From: Komagataeibacter intermedius TF2
GTDB lineage: Bacteria > Pseudomonadota > Alphaproteobacteria > Acetobacterales > Acetobacteraceae
NCBI RefSeq assembly: GCF_000964425.1
Contig: NZ_BANF01000048.1
Location: 1-64,000 of the forward strand
DNA: 64,000 bases
Reading direction: 5' to 3'
Shown: positions 26,969 to 35,366 of the stretch, piece by piece
How the letters are laid out: every line of letters starts with the position of its first letter
Position numbering within the stretch: the first letter of the stretch is position 1
Position numbers and translations under genes: made by a program
Notes under the pieces: model-generated
Databases searched by the model: none
The model's input: only the letters and a program-made list of their open reading frames with translations
What the model was told of the DNA's origin: nothing

Positions 26969-27415
26969 ATGCTGCTCCGGCGGGACAGGACCATGATCGC
27001 AATCCTGATCATGCTTGATGTAGCCTTTCACGCGGGGCGCAACGGCACCATAAGCGCTGCTGACATCGCCGAGCGCGCGGGACTGGCCCGACGCGGGATC
27101 GAACCGCTGCTGCAGACCCTGTCGCGTTCCGGGCTGCTGGAAAGCGTGCGCGGACCACGCGGGGGCTACCGTCTGGGCCGCCCGCGGCGCGATATCCTGC
27201 TGTCGGATATCCTGTCCGTCATCACGGCAGAGGACAACACGGATGACGGGCCGATCGGCGGCCTGTTCCAGAAGGTGGTGGAACCCTGCTGGCAGGAATT
27301 CGACACCATGCTGGATGAGGAATGTCGCAAGATCAGCCTGGACGACCTGGTGCGCCGGGCCGAACATGCCGGCATGCGCCGCCCCCTGCCCGAACCCATT
27401 ACCTTTTCCATCTGA
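26969..27415 (+). CDS. Rrf2 family transcriptional regulator
   Basis: A 148-residue Rrf2-type winged-helix regulator. The helix-turn-helix region spans about residues 27-70, with ISAADIAERAGLARRGIE and the wing motif VRGPRGGYRLGRP. The family's iron-sulfur members have three clustered cysteines; here only Cys107 and Cys119 are present, so an IscR-like cluster is unlikely. CymR, a cluster-less Rrf2 protein of Bacillus, represses cysteine genes in complex with CysK, and the divergent cysK next door makes a similar role plausible though unproven. The start at 26969 has GAGG at 26956-26959; an in-frame ATG at 26912 would add 19 residues not typical of the family. Confidence 0.88.
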   Translation: MLLRRDRTMIAILIMLDVAFHAGRNGTISAADIAERAGLARRGIEPLLQTLSRSGLLESVRGPRGGYRLGRPRRDILLSDILSVITAEDNTDDGPIGGLFQKVVEPCWQEFDTMLDEECRKISLDDLVRRAEHAGMRRPLPEPITFSI

Positions 27416-27440
27416 TACGGGTCGGCAGACGCCGCGGCAC

Positions 27441-27473
27441 GCATCCCGGCCCCATTGACCGGAGCCGGGATGC
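27441..27473. terminator. Inverted repeat between convergent genes
   Basis: GCATCCCGGC (27441-27450) pairs perfectly with GCCGGGATGC (27464-27473) around a 13-base loop. It lies between the convergent ends of the Rrf2 gene and the lipoprotein gene. There is no adjacent T run on either strand, so termination is likely weak or aided by Rho. Confidence 0.5.
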
Positions 27474-27478
27474 GGATG

Positions 27479-27937
27479 TTATTTCGCGCCGACGGCCGGT
27501 GCAGTGACGTTGGCCGTCACATCTATGTATTCGCGCGGCTGCTTTTCACCCGTAATCAGCACCACACGGAATTTGTCCTCGCCGGAATAGGCGGTGTTGG
27601 GCGTGTACGTCACGTAAGTGTGATCGTTATAATTATAGATGAACGCCTTGCCATGTTCAGGCGCCGGGGACACGCCGAACGACGCATAGGGGTGACCCGC
27701 GGAGGCACGCGTCTCGATCGCGCAGTACCCATCATCGCTGCGCACCTGCATGCTGGCAGCCCTGGTGTCCTTGCCAGCCGCGGTGGGGCCGGTCACCTGG
27801 CACTGTCCGGACGCCTTCATGTAATTGTAGGGGTTGGGGGTTCCGCCGATACCACCAAGGTTTACGGCCGATTTGTTGTCACATCCGGCGAGCAGAATGC
27901 CCGTCGTCATCATGATTGCAGACAGTCGCAGTCGCAC
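27479..27937 (-). CDS. Putative lipoprotein of unknown function
   Basis: A 152-residue exported protein. The signal sequence ends in the lipobox LLAGC, with Cys19 as the lipidated residue. The mature part contains FIYNYNDHTYVTYTPNTAYS and SGEDKFRVVLITG, a pattern resembling Ig-like or cadherin-type beta repeats seen in surface proteins, where a 'YTPN..YSGED.F' strand is common. Two cysteines (in GQCQVTG and DGYCAIE) could form a disulfide. I do not recognise a named family. It is transcribed alone, convergent with the Rrf2 gene. Confidence 0.75.
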   Translation of the reverse strand: MRLRLSAIMMTTGILLAGCDNKSAVNLGGIGGTPNPYNYMKASGQCQVTGPTAAGKDTRAASMQVRSDDGYCAIETRASAGHPYASFGVSPAPEHGKAFIYNYNDHTYVTYTPNTAYSGEDKFRVVLITGEKQPREYIDVTANVTAPAVGAK

Positions 27938-28313
27938 TCGTCAGCTCCGCTGTATTTGATACATACCCGTTATCAGGACAGTTTCGCCCGCGCCGTCCCG
28001 TAACGGTCTGGATCGGCACAACGGCTAACCGGTTTTGCATATGCTCTAGAGCAACGCACCCCCATGGGAAAGACCTGTTGGTCCTTTTACGCAAGCGGAC
28101 AGGTCCTGCCTGTGTGGCATACCCTGCGCCGGGGGCGCTGTCATCCCACGTGGCGGGCCTGACGCATCTTTTTGAACAGGGAAGGATATCCCTCCCTTTT
28201 GGCGCGTGCCGGTTTGCGCTATAGACCTGATCCGGATTTCATTCCTGCCGGAATATGCGGGGTCCGTGCATTCCCCGTTGGCAACTGCCCCAATATCTGG
28301 AGAACCCGTCCTG
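27938..28313. other. 376-base intergenic region with local hairpins
   Basis: This is the longest apparently gene-free stretch, between the divergently transcribed lipoprotein and exported-protein genes. I see no tRNA or convincing open frame. GACCTGT (28072-28078) and ACAGGTC (28099-28105) form an inverted repeat. An AGGGA/TCCCT hairpin near 28180-28195 is followed by a short T run. It presumably holds the two divergent promoters, and a small RNA cannot be excluded. Confidence 0.5.
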
Positions 28314-28847
28314 ATGTCCATGTCGATCTGGCGCGCTGGCGCTGCTGCCCTTGCCCTCATGGGGCTGGTTAATGGTGGGCAGGCACTGGCTGCCGGCCCC
28401 TGCTCCCCCTCCCCCGCGCATGAAGCCTTTGACGTGCAGGGCCTGAAAAGCGAGCTGATGGTCACGGCCCTGTCATGCGGCGCGCAGGACAAGTACAACA
28501 GCTTCGTCACGAAATTCCGCCCCAAGCTGGCGGCGGAGGAGCATGTTCTCAACAGCTATTTCAACAGCACCTACGGCCGCAATTCACAGCGCCAGCATGA
28601 CGACTACATCACGCAGCTTGCCAATGTGCAGTCCGAACGCGGGCTGAAGTCCGGCACCGCCTTCTGCCAGCAGCGCATGTCCATGTTCGATGAAGTACAG
28701 GTGCTTGAAAGCACCGCCGACCTGTCCAGTTATGCCCAGGCCAAGGATATCCTTCAGCCGGCATCCTACCTGACCTGCACCGCGCCCAACCGCCCGGCCA
28801 CCAGCACACGCAGCCGCACCCCGGCCCGCCGCACGGTCCGCAGCTAG
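28314..28847 (+). CDS. Exported protein of unknown function
   Basis: A 177-residue protein with a signal peptide (IWRAGAAALALMGLVNGG, cleavage expected after ALAA at about residue 27). The mature part starts GPCSPSP and contains four cysteines in all, spread as in a disulfide-bonded periplasmic protein: GPCS, SCGAQDKYN, TAFCQQR and YLTCTAP. The C terminus is rich in Arg/Thr/Ser (STRSRTPARRTVRS). The first half, with DKYNSFVTKFRPKL, is mainly helical. I do not recognise the family, although it looks conserved-protein-like rather than random. The start at 28314 has GGAGA about ten bases upstream. A strong terminator follows. Confidence 0.75.
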   Translation: MSMSIWRAGAAALALMGLVNGGQALAAGPCSPSPAHEAFDVQGLKSELMVTALSCGAQDKYNSFVTKFRPKLAAEEHVLNSYFNSTYGRNSQRQHDDYITQLANVQSERGLKSGTAFCQQRMSMFDEVQVLESTADLSSYAQAKDILQPASYLTCTAPNRPATSTRSRTPARRTVRS

Positions 28848-28881
28848 ACCAGTCCCCGATGCGGACATGAAGAAAAAATAT

Positions 28882-28906
28882 GGCCGGACCCGTGTCCGGC
28901 CTTTTT
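28882..28906 (+). terminator. Rho-independent terminator
   Basis: GGCCGGAC (28882-28889), a four-base loop and GTCCGGCC (28894-28901) form a perfect hairpin followed by TTTTT. It terminates the exported-protein gene about 35 bases past its stop and insulates parE. Confidence 0.9.
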
Positions 28907-28995
28907 CATGCGCACAAGTGCAGGCATAGTCCGTGCGGCGTGCAGGGCCTTATGGCTTGACAGGACGCGATCCGACAGAACAAAAAGAACGCTTC

Positions 28996-31035
28996 ATGAA
29001 CGACGATCTTTTTTCCGCACCTGCTGGCCCCGCAAAGCCCACCCGACGCAAGGTTTCCCCTGCCCCCATGCCAGATAACGCCAAAACCGGACCCGATGCC
29101 TATGACGCCAGCGCCATCGAGGTACTGGAAGGCCTGGAACCCGTACGCCGCCGTCCGGGCATGTATATCGGCGGCACGGATGAAACGGCATATCACCACC
29201 TCGCCTCTGAAATCCTTGATAACGCGATGGACGAAGCCGTGGCCGGACACGCCACTACCATCGACGTATCGCTGGAAGCCGGTGACTGCCTGACCATACG
29301 CGACAATGGCCGCGGCATACCGGTGGACCCGCACCCGCGTTTTCCCGACCGTTCGGCGCTGGAGGTCATCCTGACCACACTGCATGCGGGCGGCAAGTTT
29401 TCGGGGAAGGCGTACGCCACATCGGGCGGCCTGCATGGCGTGGGGTCATCGGTGGTCAACGCGCTGGCATCCCGCATGGAAGTCGAGATCGCGCGTGACC
29501 GCGAACTGTGGCGGCAGGTCTATGAACGCGGCCACCCGCTGAGCGGCGTGGAAAAGATTGGCCCGGTCAACAACCGGCGCGGCACGCAGATCCGCTTTAC
29601 CCCGGACCCGCAGATTTTCGGGCGACTGCATTTCTCGCCCCTGCGGCTGTACCGGCTGTGTCGGTCCAAGGCATTCCTGTTCCGTGGCGTCACCATCCGC
29701 TGGTCATGCGATCCATCCCTTATCCGCAATGATGAGGTCCCGGCAGAAGCCGTCCTGCACTTCCCCGGTGGTCTGGCCGACAGCCTGCGTGACGAACTGG
29801 GGGACAAGGCCGCCCTGCTGACCGACCTGTGGGCGGGGGATGCCGACCTGCCGACCGGTCCCGACGGGGCGGATACCGGCCGCATGGAATGGGCCATAGC
29901 CTTTCTGGAACAGGGCACGGCGGCCCTTGCCTCGTACTGCAACACCATTCCCACGCCCAATGGCGGCACGCACGAGACGGGCTTTCGCAACGCGCTGCTC
30001 AAGGGCCTGCGCAACTGGGGCGAACAGCGCGCCAACAAACGCGCGGCCAGCATCAGCGCCGATGATATCCTTGGCTGTATCGCCGCCAAGCTGTCCGTCT
30101 TCATCCGTGACCCGCAGTTCCAGGGCCAGACCAAGGAAAAGCTGACCAGCAGCGAGGCCAGCAAGCTGGTTGAAACTGCGCTGCGCGACCGTTTCGACCA
30201 CTGGCTGGCGGGCAACCCGCCACAGGCGGACAACCTGCTGGCCTTCGTGGTGGAACGGGCCGAGGAACGCCTGCGCCGCAAGGAACAGAAGGACACGCCC
30301 CGCAAGAGCGCCACCCGCCGCCTGCGCCTGCCGGGCAAGCTGACGGACTGCACGCGCGAAAACGCGGCCGAGACCGAAATCTTCCTTGTCGAGGGAGATT
30401 CGGCAGGAGGCTCCGCCAAACAGGCCCGCAATCGCGAAACACAGGCTGTCCTGCCGCTTCGGGGCAAGATCCTGAACGTTGCCAGCGCCTCGACCGAAAA
30501 GCTGCGTGGCAATCAGGAACTCCGCGACCTGGTGGAAGCACTGGGCTGCGGCATGGGCGAACGCTTTGACGCGACCAAGCTGCGTTATGGACGCATCATC
30601 ATCATGACCGATGCGGATGTGGACGGGGCGCATATCGCCTCGCTGCTCATGACGTTCTTCTATCGTGAACTGCCAGGCCTGATCCGGGGCGGGCACCTGT
30701 ATCTGGCCCAGCCACCGCTGTACCGACTGACACAGGGCGGCAAGAGCGTTTACGCCATGGACGATGCCGACCGTGAGCGGAAGATGAAGAAGGATTTCAG
30801 GCCCAACAGCAAGGTTGAGGTTTCCCGCTTCAAGGGCCTTGGTGAAATGCCGCCCGGCGACCTGAAACAGACCACCATGGACCCAAAGCACCGCACCCTG
30901 CTGAAGGTCATCACCCCACCCGAGGACAGGGCGCTGACGCTGGAACGCGTGGAACACCTGATGGGACGCAAGGCGGAGCTGCGCTTCCGTTTCATTCAGG
31001 AACATGCCCGTCAGGTCGATAACCTCGACGTCTGA
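28996..31035 (+). CDS. parE: DNA topoisomerase IV subunit B
   Basis: A 679-residue type IIA topoisomerase ATPase subunit that decatenates daughter chromosomes with ParC. The GHKL ATP site is visible as EILDNAMDEAV and GGLHGVGSSVVNALA, and the transducer has the QTKEKL motif (here GQTKEKLTSSEA). The Toprim part carries EGDSAGGSAKQARNR, LPLRGKILNV and DADVDGAHI. The length and the GGTDE segment near the ATP site favour ParE over the longer GyrB. The ATG at 28996 follows an in-frame extension that is not family-like. It is monocistronic with its own terminator; parC is not in the window. Confidence 0.93.
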   Translation: MNDDLFSAPAGPAKPTRRKVSPAPMPDNAKTGPDAYDASAIEVLEGLEPVRRRPGMYIGGTDETAYHHLASEILDNAMDEAVAGHATTIDVSLEAGDCLTIRDNGRGIPVDPHPRFPDRSALEVILTTLHAGGKFSGKAYATSGGLHGVGSSVVNALASRMEVEIARDRELWRQVYERGHPLSGVEKIGPVNNRRGTQIRFTPDPQIFGRLHFSPLRLYRLCRSKAFLFRGVTIRWSCDPSLIRNDEVPAEAVLHFPGGLADSLRDELGDKAALLTDLWAGDADLPTGPDGADTGRMEWAIAFLEQGTAALASYCNTIPTPNGGTHETGFRNALLKGLRNWGEQRANKRAASISADDILGCIAAKLSVFIRDPQFQGQTKEKLTSSEASKLVETALRDRFDHWLAGNPPQADNLLAFVVERAEERLRRKEQKDTPRKSATRRLRLPGKLTDCTRENAAETEIFLVEGDSAGGSAKQARNRETQAVLPLRGKILNVASASTEKLRGNQELRDLVEALGCGMGERFDATKLRYGRIIIMTDADVDGAHIASLLMTFFYRELPGLIRGGHLYLAQPPLYRLTQGGKSVYAMDDADRERKMKKDFRPNSKVEVSRFKGLGEMPPGDLKQTTMDPKHRTLLKVITPPEDRALTLERVEHLMGRKAELRFRFIQEHARQVDNLDV

Positions 31036-31051
31036 ACCATTTGGAATGACA

Positions 31052-31091
31052 AAGGCCCGGTTACCTGTCCCAAGGTAACCGGGCCTTTTTT
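31052..31091 (+). terminator. Rho-independent terminator of parE
   Basis: A 14-base perfect stem, AAGGCCCGGTTACC (31052-31065) with GGTAACCGGGCCTT (31074-31087), closes an eight-base loop and runs into six T residues. It lies 16 bases after the parE stop. Confidence 0.95.
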
Positions 31092-31115
31092 ATACAATCC
31101 CGAAGACGCTTCATG

Positions 31116-31147
31116 GGATGCCGCCTTTCTGCAGAACGGCGGCATCC
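31116..31147. repeat. Inverted repeat between parE and nuoM
   Basis: GGATGCCGCC (31116-31125) and GGCGGCATCC (31138-31147) form a perfect ten-base stem with a 12-base loop, just beyond the nuoM stop on the minus strand. No T run follows it on that strand, so it may be a Rho-assisted terminator or RNA-end stabiliser for nuoM. Confidence 0.5.
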
Positions 31148-31172
31148 GAAACCTGCTATTCTCTTTTCAGTT

Positions 31173-32714
31173 TCAACCTGCACCCGTCATCGGCACGACC
31201 TGGTGCGGATCAACCGTGGCGACGGTGGTCACCGGGTGCAGCAGGCCGGTCACGGCCGGGTCGAACACCCGCAGGAACGACCCCGGATGCACACCCATCC
31301 AGATCGTCACGACCGCCAGCGGCACCAGCACCGCCAGTTCCTGTCCCGTCAGGTCACGCAACAGGGCGACAACCCCGCCACGGTCCGCCCCGAACAGCAC
31401 CCGGCGATACAGCACCAGCATATAGACCGCCCCGAGGATCATGCTTGTCCCCCCGAGGAAAGCCAGCCAGAACGACACATGCAGCGCGCCGACCATGACC
31501 AGGAACTCACCCACGAATGCCCCCGTGCCCGGCAGGCCGATATTGGCCATGACAAACAGCATGGCCAGCGTGGCCAGCACCGGCATCTTGTGTGCAACCC
31601 CTGAAAATGCACTGATTTCACGGGTTTCTGCCCGCCACGACACGGCGGAAACACAGAAGAACAGCGCTGCGATCACGATGCCATGCGACAGCATCTGGAA
31701 AATCGCGCCATCGATTCCCTCTGGCGTCATGGTGAACAGCCCGATGGCGATCACCCCCATATGCGAGAACGAGGAATAGGCGATCACCCGCTTCATGTCC
31801 GTCTGCGCCAGCGCGATCATCGCGGCATAGATCACCGCAATCACCCCCAGCGTCAGCACCACTGGCGCGAACAGGCGCGCGGCATCGGGGAACATCATCA
31901 CGCCAAAGCGCAGCAGGCCATACGCCCCCGCCTTGGACAGCACGCCCGACAGCATGACGGATGCCGGGGTCGGGGCTTCGGTATAGGCATCGGGCAGCCA
32001 CGCATGCAGCGGGAACAGCGGCAGCTTGACGCCAAAGGCGATGATGAAGCCCGCCAGCAGCCAGCATTGCATGGCATGACCAAAGCCGTGATGCTGCAGG
32101 GCCACGATATCGGTCGTGCCCGCCGCGTTCCACATGGCCAGCAACGCCAGCAGCATGAACAGTGACCCGCCAAAGGTGAACAGGAAGAACTGTAGCGATG
32201 CCCATACCCGCTTCGGGCCACCCCATACGCCAATCATAAGGCTGGCGGGCAGCAGCGTCGCTTCGTAGAACAGGTAGAACAGCACCAGATCAAGGGCGGA
32301 AAACAGCCCGATCAGCGTTGTTTCCAGCACCAGCATAGCGATCATGTAATCCCGCACGCGCCCCGTCACCTGGCGCCAGCCGCCGATAATGGACAGCGGG
32401 GTCAGGAACGCGGACAGCAGCACGAACATGAGGCTGATGCCATCCAGCCCGGCATGGTAGGAAATGCCAGCGCCGCTGGCCCAGCCCACCTGCTGTTCAA
32501 ACTGGATGCCCGGTCGGGCAGGATCGAATTCGGCCCACATGATCACGGCCAGCGCGAAGACAATGCCACTGGTCCACAACGCCACCCACCGGGCGGCGGT
32601 CTCGACCGTCTGGGTCGTTCCACGCGTCAGCAATATGGCCAGTGCCCCGGCAAGGGGCAGATACGTAACTAGGGAGAGCAGGATCGGATGCACATTCGGT
32701 CTCACATCATCCAT
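31173..32714 (-). CDS. nuoM: NADH-quinone oxidoreductase subunit M-like protein
   Basis: A 513-residue polytopic membrane protein of the complex I antiporter-like family (NuoL/M/N, MrpA/D). About 14 hydrophobic segments are visible. Diagnostic NuoM-type sequences include FYLFYEATLLPASLMIGVWGG, holding the conserved membrane glutamate, and LPLFPLHAWLPDAYTEAP, followed by SGVLSKAGAYGLLRFG. The first differs from the usual FFEGGLIPMFLIIG. The length fits NuoM. It is unusual in standing alone: nuoL and nuoN are not adjacent and no other complex I subunit is within the window. It lies 134 bases downstream of mutL on the same strand. It could be an orphan paralogue or part of another respiratory or antiport complex. 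Confidence 0.85.
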   Translation of the reverse strand: MDDVRPNVHPILLSLVTYLPLAGALAILLTRGTTQTVETAARWVALWTSGIVFALAVIMWAEFDPARPGIQFEQQVGWASGAGISYHAGLDGISLMFVLLSAFLTPLSIIGGWRQVTGRVRDYMIAMLVLETTLIGLFSALDLVLFYLFYEATLLPASLMIGVWGGPKRVWASLQFFLFTFGGSLFMLLALLAMWNAAGTTDIVALQHHGFGHAMQCWLLAGFIIAFGVKLPLFPLHAWLPDAYTEAPTPASVMLSGVLSKAGAYGLLRFGVMMFPDAARLFAPVVLTLGVIAVIYAAMIALAQTDMKRVIAYSSFSHMGVIAIGLFTMTPEGIDGAIFQMLSHGIVIAALFFCVSAVSWRAETREISAFSGVAHKMPVLATLAMLFVMANIGLPGTGAFVGEFLVMVGALHVSFWLAFLGGTSMILGAVYMLVLYRRVLFGADRGGVVALLRDLTGQELAVLVPLAVVTIWMGVHPGSFLRVFDPAVTGLLHPVTTVATVDPHQVVPMTGAG

Positions 32715-32848
32715 GGATAATGGCTGACCCTAGTGGCGTTGCTGCCGGAGAATCCAGTAAGCCCCCGCTCACATTATGCAGAGGGCCCGCCCATTCCCCA
32801 CCCCGCCATGCCCTTGCGTGGCCATGCGGACAGATGGCCGGTGCCGCG

Positions 32849-34711
32849 TCACCTGCGGCCGAACATGCGCTCCAGATCAGCCTTTTCCAGCTTCAGCCAC
32901 GTGGGCCGACCGTGTGAACAGGTGCCCGAACGGGGGGTGCGTTCCATGTCCCGCAGCAGGGCGTTCATTTCCTCGTGTGTCAGCTTCCGGCCCGCCCTTA
33001 CGCTGCCGTGACAGGCCATGCGCGCGATGATCGCATCCATACGTGCATCCAGCGCATCGGCCTGCGCAGGCGTGGCCAGATCGTCCGCTTCCAGTTCCTC
33101 GGCCAGGTCGCGCAGCATGCCGACCGGGTTTTCCTTGCCCAGAAGGGCGGGCATGGTCCGGACCAGAACGGCCGTGCCGCCAAAGGGTTCGATCTCGATT
33201 CCCAGCCGGGCCAGTCCGGGGCCAAAGGACAGCAGTACCTCCACCTGCCGCGCGGGCAGGTCCACCACCTCGGGCAGGAGCAGGCGCTGCGCACGGATTT
33301 CCCCGCCCAGATACTGTTCACGCAGGATCTCATGCGTCAGGCGCTCATGGGCGGCATGCTGGTCCACCAGCACAAGCGCGCCATCCGCCGTCTGGGATAC
33401 GATATAGGTGCCCAGAACCTGCGCCACCGCCGCCCCAAGCGGGTGGTCGATGGCGGGCGCCGCATCCGCCACCACAGTCTCCGGCCCATCGGGGACGGCC
33501 TTGCGCGCGGCAGGCAGGGCGGACAGGGGCAATGTCGATTCGGCAAAGCCGGGGGGCAGGGCCGCACCCTGCGGCGCGGATGCGGGTGACGGGGCAGCCA
33601 GGCGGGTCGAAATCCCTGCGGCATCGGCACTGCGTTCCGGCGGATACCATATCCGCGCGGATGAAGCCCCGCGCGATTGCAGCAGGTCGGGCCTGACCCC
33701 GGCAACACCCGCCCCGGTGCCCAGTGCGCGCCCTAGCGAACCGATCACCAGCGCCCGCACGGCTGCCGAGTCAGCATAGCGCAGTTCCGTCTTGGCGGGA
33801 TGTACGTTCACATCCACCTGTTCGGGCGGGATGTCCAGCGACAGGGCCACAACCGCGTGCCGTCCATGTTCCATCACGTTGCGATAGGCCACCCGCACCG
33901 CCGTGCGCAGCACCGGGTCCACCACCGGCCGCCCATTGACCAGCAGCATCTGACCGTTGGCCGTGGCGCGGTGCACGGACGGGGCACAGATGAAACCGCT
34001 CAGCTTCAGGTCTCCGCGCTGCCCTTCCACCGGCAGCAGGCCATCGGCATGTCCCGACTCCAGAATCGCGGCGACACGCGCCGCCATGTCCTGCGCCGGC
34101 AGGTCCAGGATCAGGCGCTGATCGAATTCCAGCCGAAAGGCGATATGCGGGACAGACAGGGCCAGCCGACGCACCACGTTTTCGGCATGGCTGGATTCGA
34201 CACGTGGGCTTTTGAGGAATTTCCGCCGTGCTGGCGTTGCGAAAAACATATCCTCCACCAGCACGCGCGTGCCGGGCGGCCCCGCGCAGGGTTCCACATC
34301 CCCCACCACGCCGCCTTCCACACGGATCGACCAGGCCGAATCACTGTCGTGCAGCCGGGACATGACCGTAAGACGGGCCGCGGCACCGATGGAGGGCAGG
34401 GCCTCACCACGGAAGCCAAGGGTGGAAATGCGCACCAGTGTCTCGTCACGCAGCTTGGACGTACAGTGCCGCTCCACCGCAAGCCGCAGGTCTTCGGGCG
34501 ACATGCCGCAGCCATCATCCGTGACATCGATCCGGTCAATGCCACCCCGATCCAGGCGGATATGAATCCGACGCGCACCGGAATCGATGGCGTTTTCCAC
34601 CAGTTCCTTCAGCGCCGCAGCGGGGCGTTCGATCACCTCGCCCGCGGCAATGCGGTTGACGACCTGTTCCGACAGGCGACGGATAACCGGCTGGCCATTA
34701 CCAGAAGACAT
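32849..34711 (-). CDS. mutL: DNA mismatch repair protein MutL
   Basis: A 620-residue MutL. The GHKL ATPase domain has motif I NRIAAGEVIERPAAALKELV, then DDGCGM and STLGFRGEALPSI. A linker rich in Ala/Pro separates the C-terminal dimerisation domain. This contains DQHAAHERLTHE, which fits the endonuclease motif DQHA(x)2E(x)4E, and CSHGRP near the end, a second metal-site element. It is therefore expected to be a nicking MutL, as in bacteria without MutH. The start at 34711 gives the family N terminus SSGNGQPVIRRLSEQV. mutS is not adjacent. Confidence 0.96.
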   Translation of the reverse strand: MSSGNGQPVIRRLSEQVVNRIAAGEVIERPAAALKELVENAIDSGARRIHIRLDRGGIDRIDVTDDGCGMSPEDLRLAVERHCTSKLRDETLVRISTLGFRGEALPSIGAAARLTVMSRLHDSDSAWSIRVEGGVVGDVEPCAGPPGTRVLVEDMFFATPARRKFLKSPRVESSHAENVVRRLALSVPHIAFRLEFDQRLILDLPAQDMAARVAAILESGHADGLLPVEGQRGDLKLSGFICAPSVHRATANGQMLLVNGRPVVDPVLRTAVRVAYRNVMEHGRHAVVALSLDIPPEQVDVNVHPAKTELRYADSAAVRALVIGSLGRALGTGAGVAGVRPDLLQSRGASSARIWYPPERSADAAGISTRLAAPSPASAPQGAALPPGFAESTLPLSALPAARKAVPDGPETVVADAAPAIDHPLGAAVAQVLGTYIVSQTADGALVLVDQHAAHERLTHEILREQYLGGEIRAQRLLLPEVVDLPARQVEVLLSFGPGLARLGIEIEPFGGTAVLVRTMPALLGKENPVGMLRDLAEELEADDLATPAQADALDARMDAIIARMACHGSVRAGRKLTHEEMNALLRDMERTPRSGTCSHGRPTWLKLEKADLERMFGRR

Positions 34712-34783
34712 ATTCACACCATGGACCGGATTGCACGCATCAGGCCACATGCCGCGCATCGGTCAGATGCGCGGTCGGACCAT

Positions 34784-35308
34784 TTATTTGCTGGGACCGC
34801 TGACGGTCGGGGTCGCACCCTGCGTCAGGTTGCGGCCAAGGGCTGAATCCTCGCGCAGGCGGGCATTCTCGGCCTTGCCGTTGACAAGGTTGCCGGCCCC
34901 ACCACCGTGCCAGAACATCAGCTTGTCAACAAAACTGGTATCGGCGCGGCCCATTTCGCCCTTGTCCTCATCGTTGGAGGCCTGCTGCGCTTCACCCACC
35001 AGGGCGGTCTGGCCCTCGCTGCCCGGACCATCAGCCCCCTGCAGCGCCACATTGGGGGAAAGCGTTTCCAGCGCCTGCATGCGCGGGTTGGTGTCCTGCG
35101 CGCGCTGGACGGCGTTGCTGTTCGGGGCACCCAGCTCATCGGACGGCGGCATGGACAGCGGCGCGCGCGTCGTGACCGTGTATTCGTCCGGCAGGCTCCG
35201 CTCCAGCCCGAAGGCGCGCGAAACATCGGCACCGGTGCAGCCTGATAGCATGAAGCCGCCCGATACAAGCATTGCACAGGAAAGGGGTCTGAGAGCAGAA
35301 ATCGCCAT
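34784..35308 (-). CDS. bamF: BamF-like outer membrane assembly lipoprotein (DUF3035)
   Basis: A 174-residue lipoprotein. The signal sequence ends in LSGC, giving a lipidated cysteine near residue 24. The motif that follows, SRAFGLERSLPDEYTVTTRAPLSMPP, is characteristic of DUF3035, the family identified as BamF, an alphaproteobacterial accessory subunit of the beta-barrel assembly complex; I make this call from memory of the motif. The rest is polar and low in secondary structure. The position directly after lspA, the lipoprotein signal peptidase, is typical. The start at 35308 is chosen to match the signal peptide. Confidence 0.8.
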   Translation of the reverse strand: MAISALRPLSCAMLVSGGFMLSGCTGADVSRAFGLERSLPDEYTVTTRAPLSMPPSDELGAPNSNAVQRAQDTNPRMQALETLSPNVALQGADGPGSEGQTALVGEAQQASNDEDKGEMGRADTSFVDKLMFWHGGGAGNLVNGKAENARLREDSALGRNLTQGATPTVSGPSK

Positions 35309-35366
35309 ATCTCGCCTATTACCGTTAGTGGAACGGTTCGGCAAGCATGTGCAGGCCGCTCCTAAC

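Noticed and set aside
28021-28070. Possible tRNA-like sequence in the 28 kb intergenic region
   Set aside because: No acceptor stem, T-loop or anticodon arm could be assembled.
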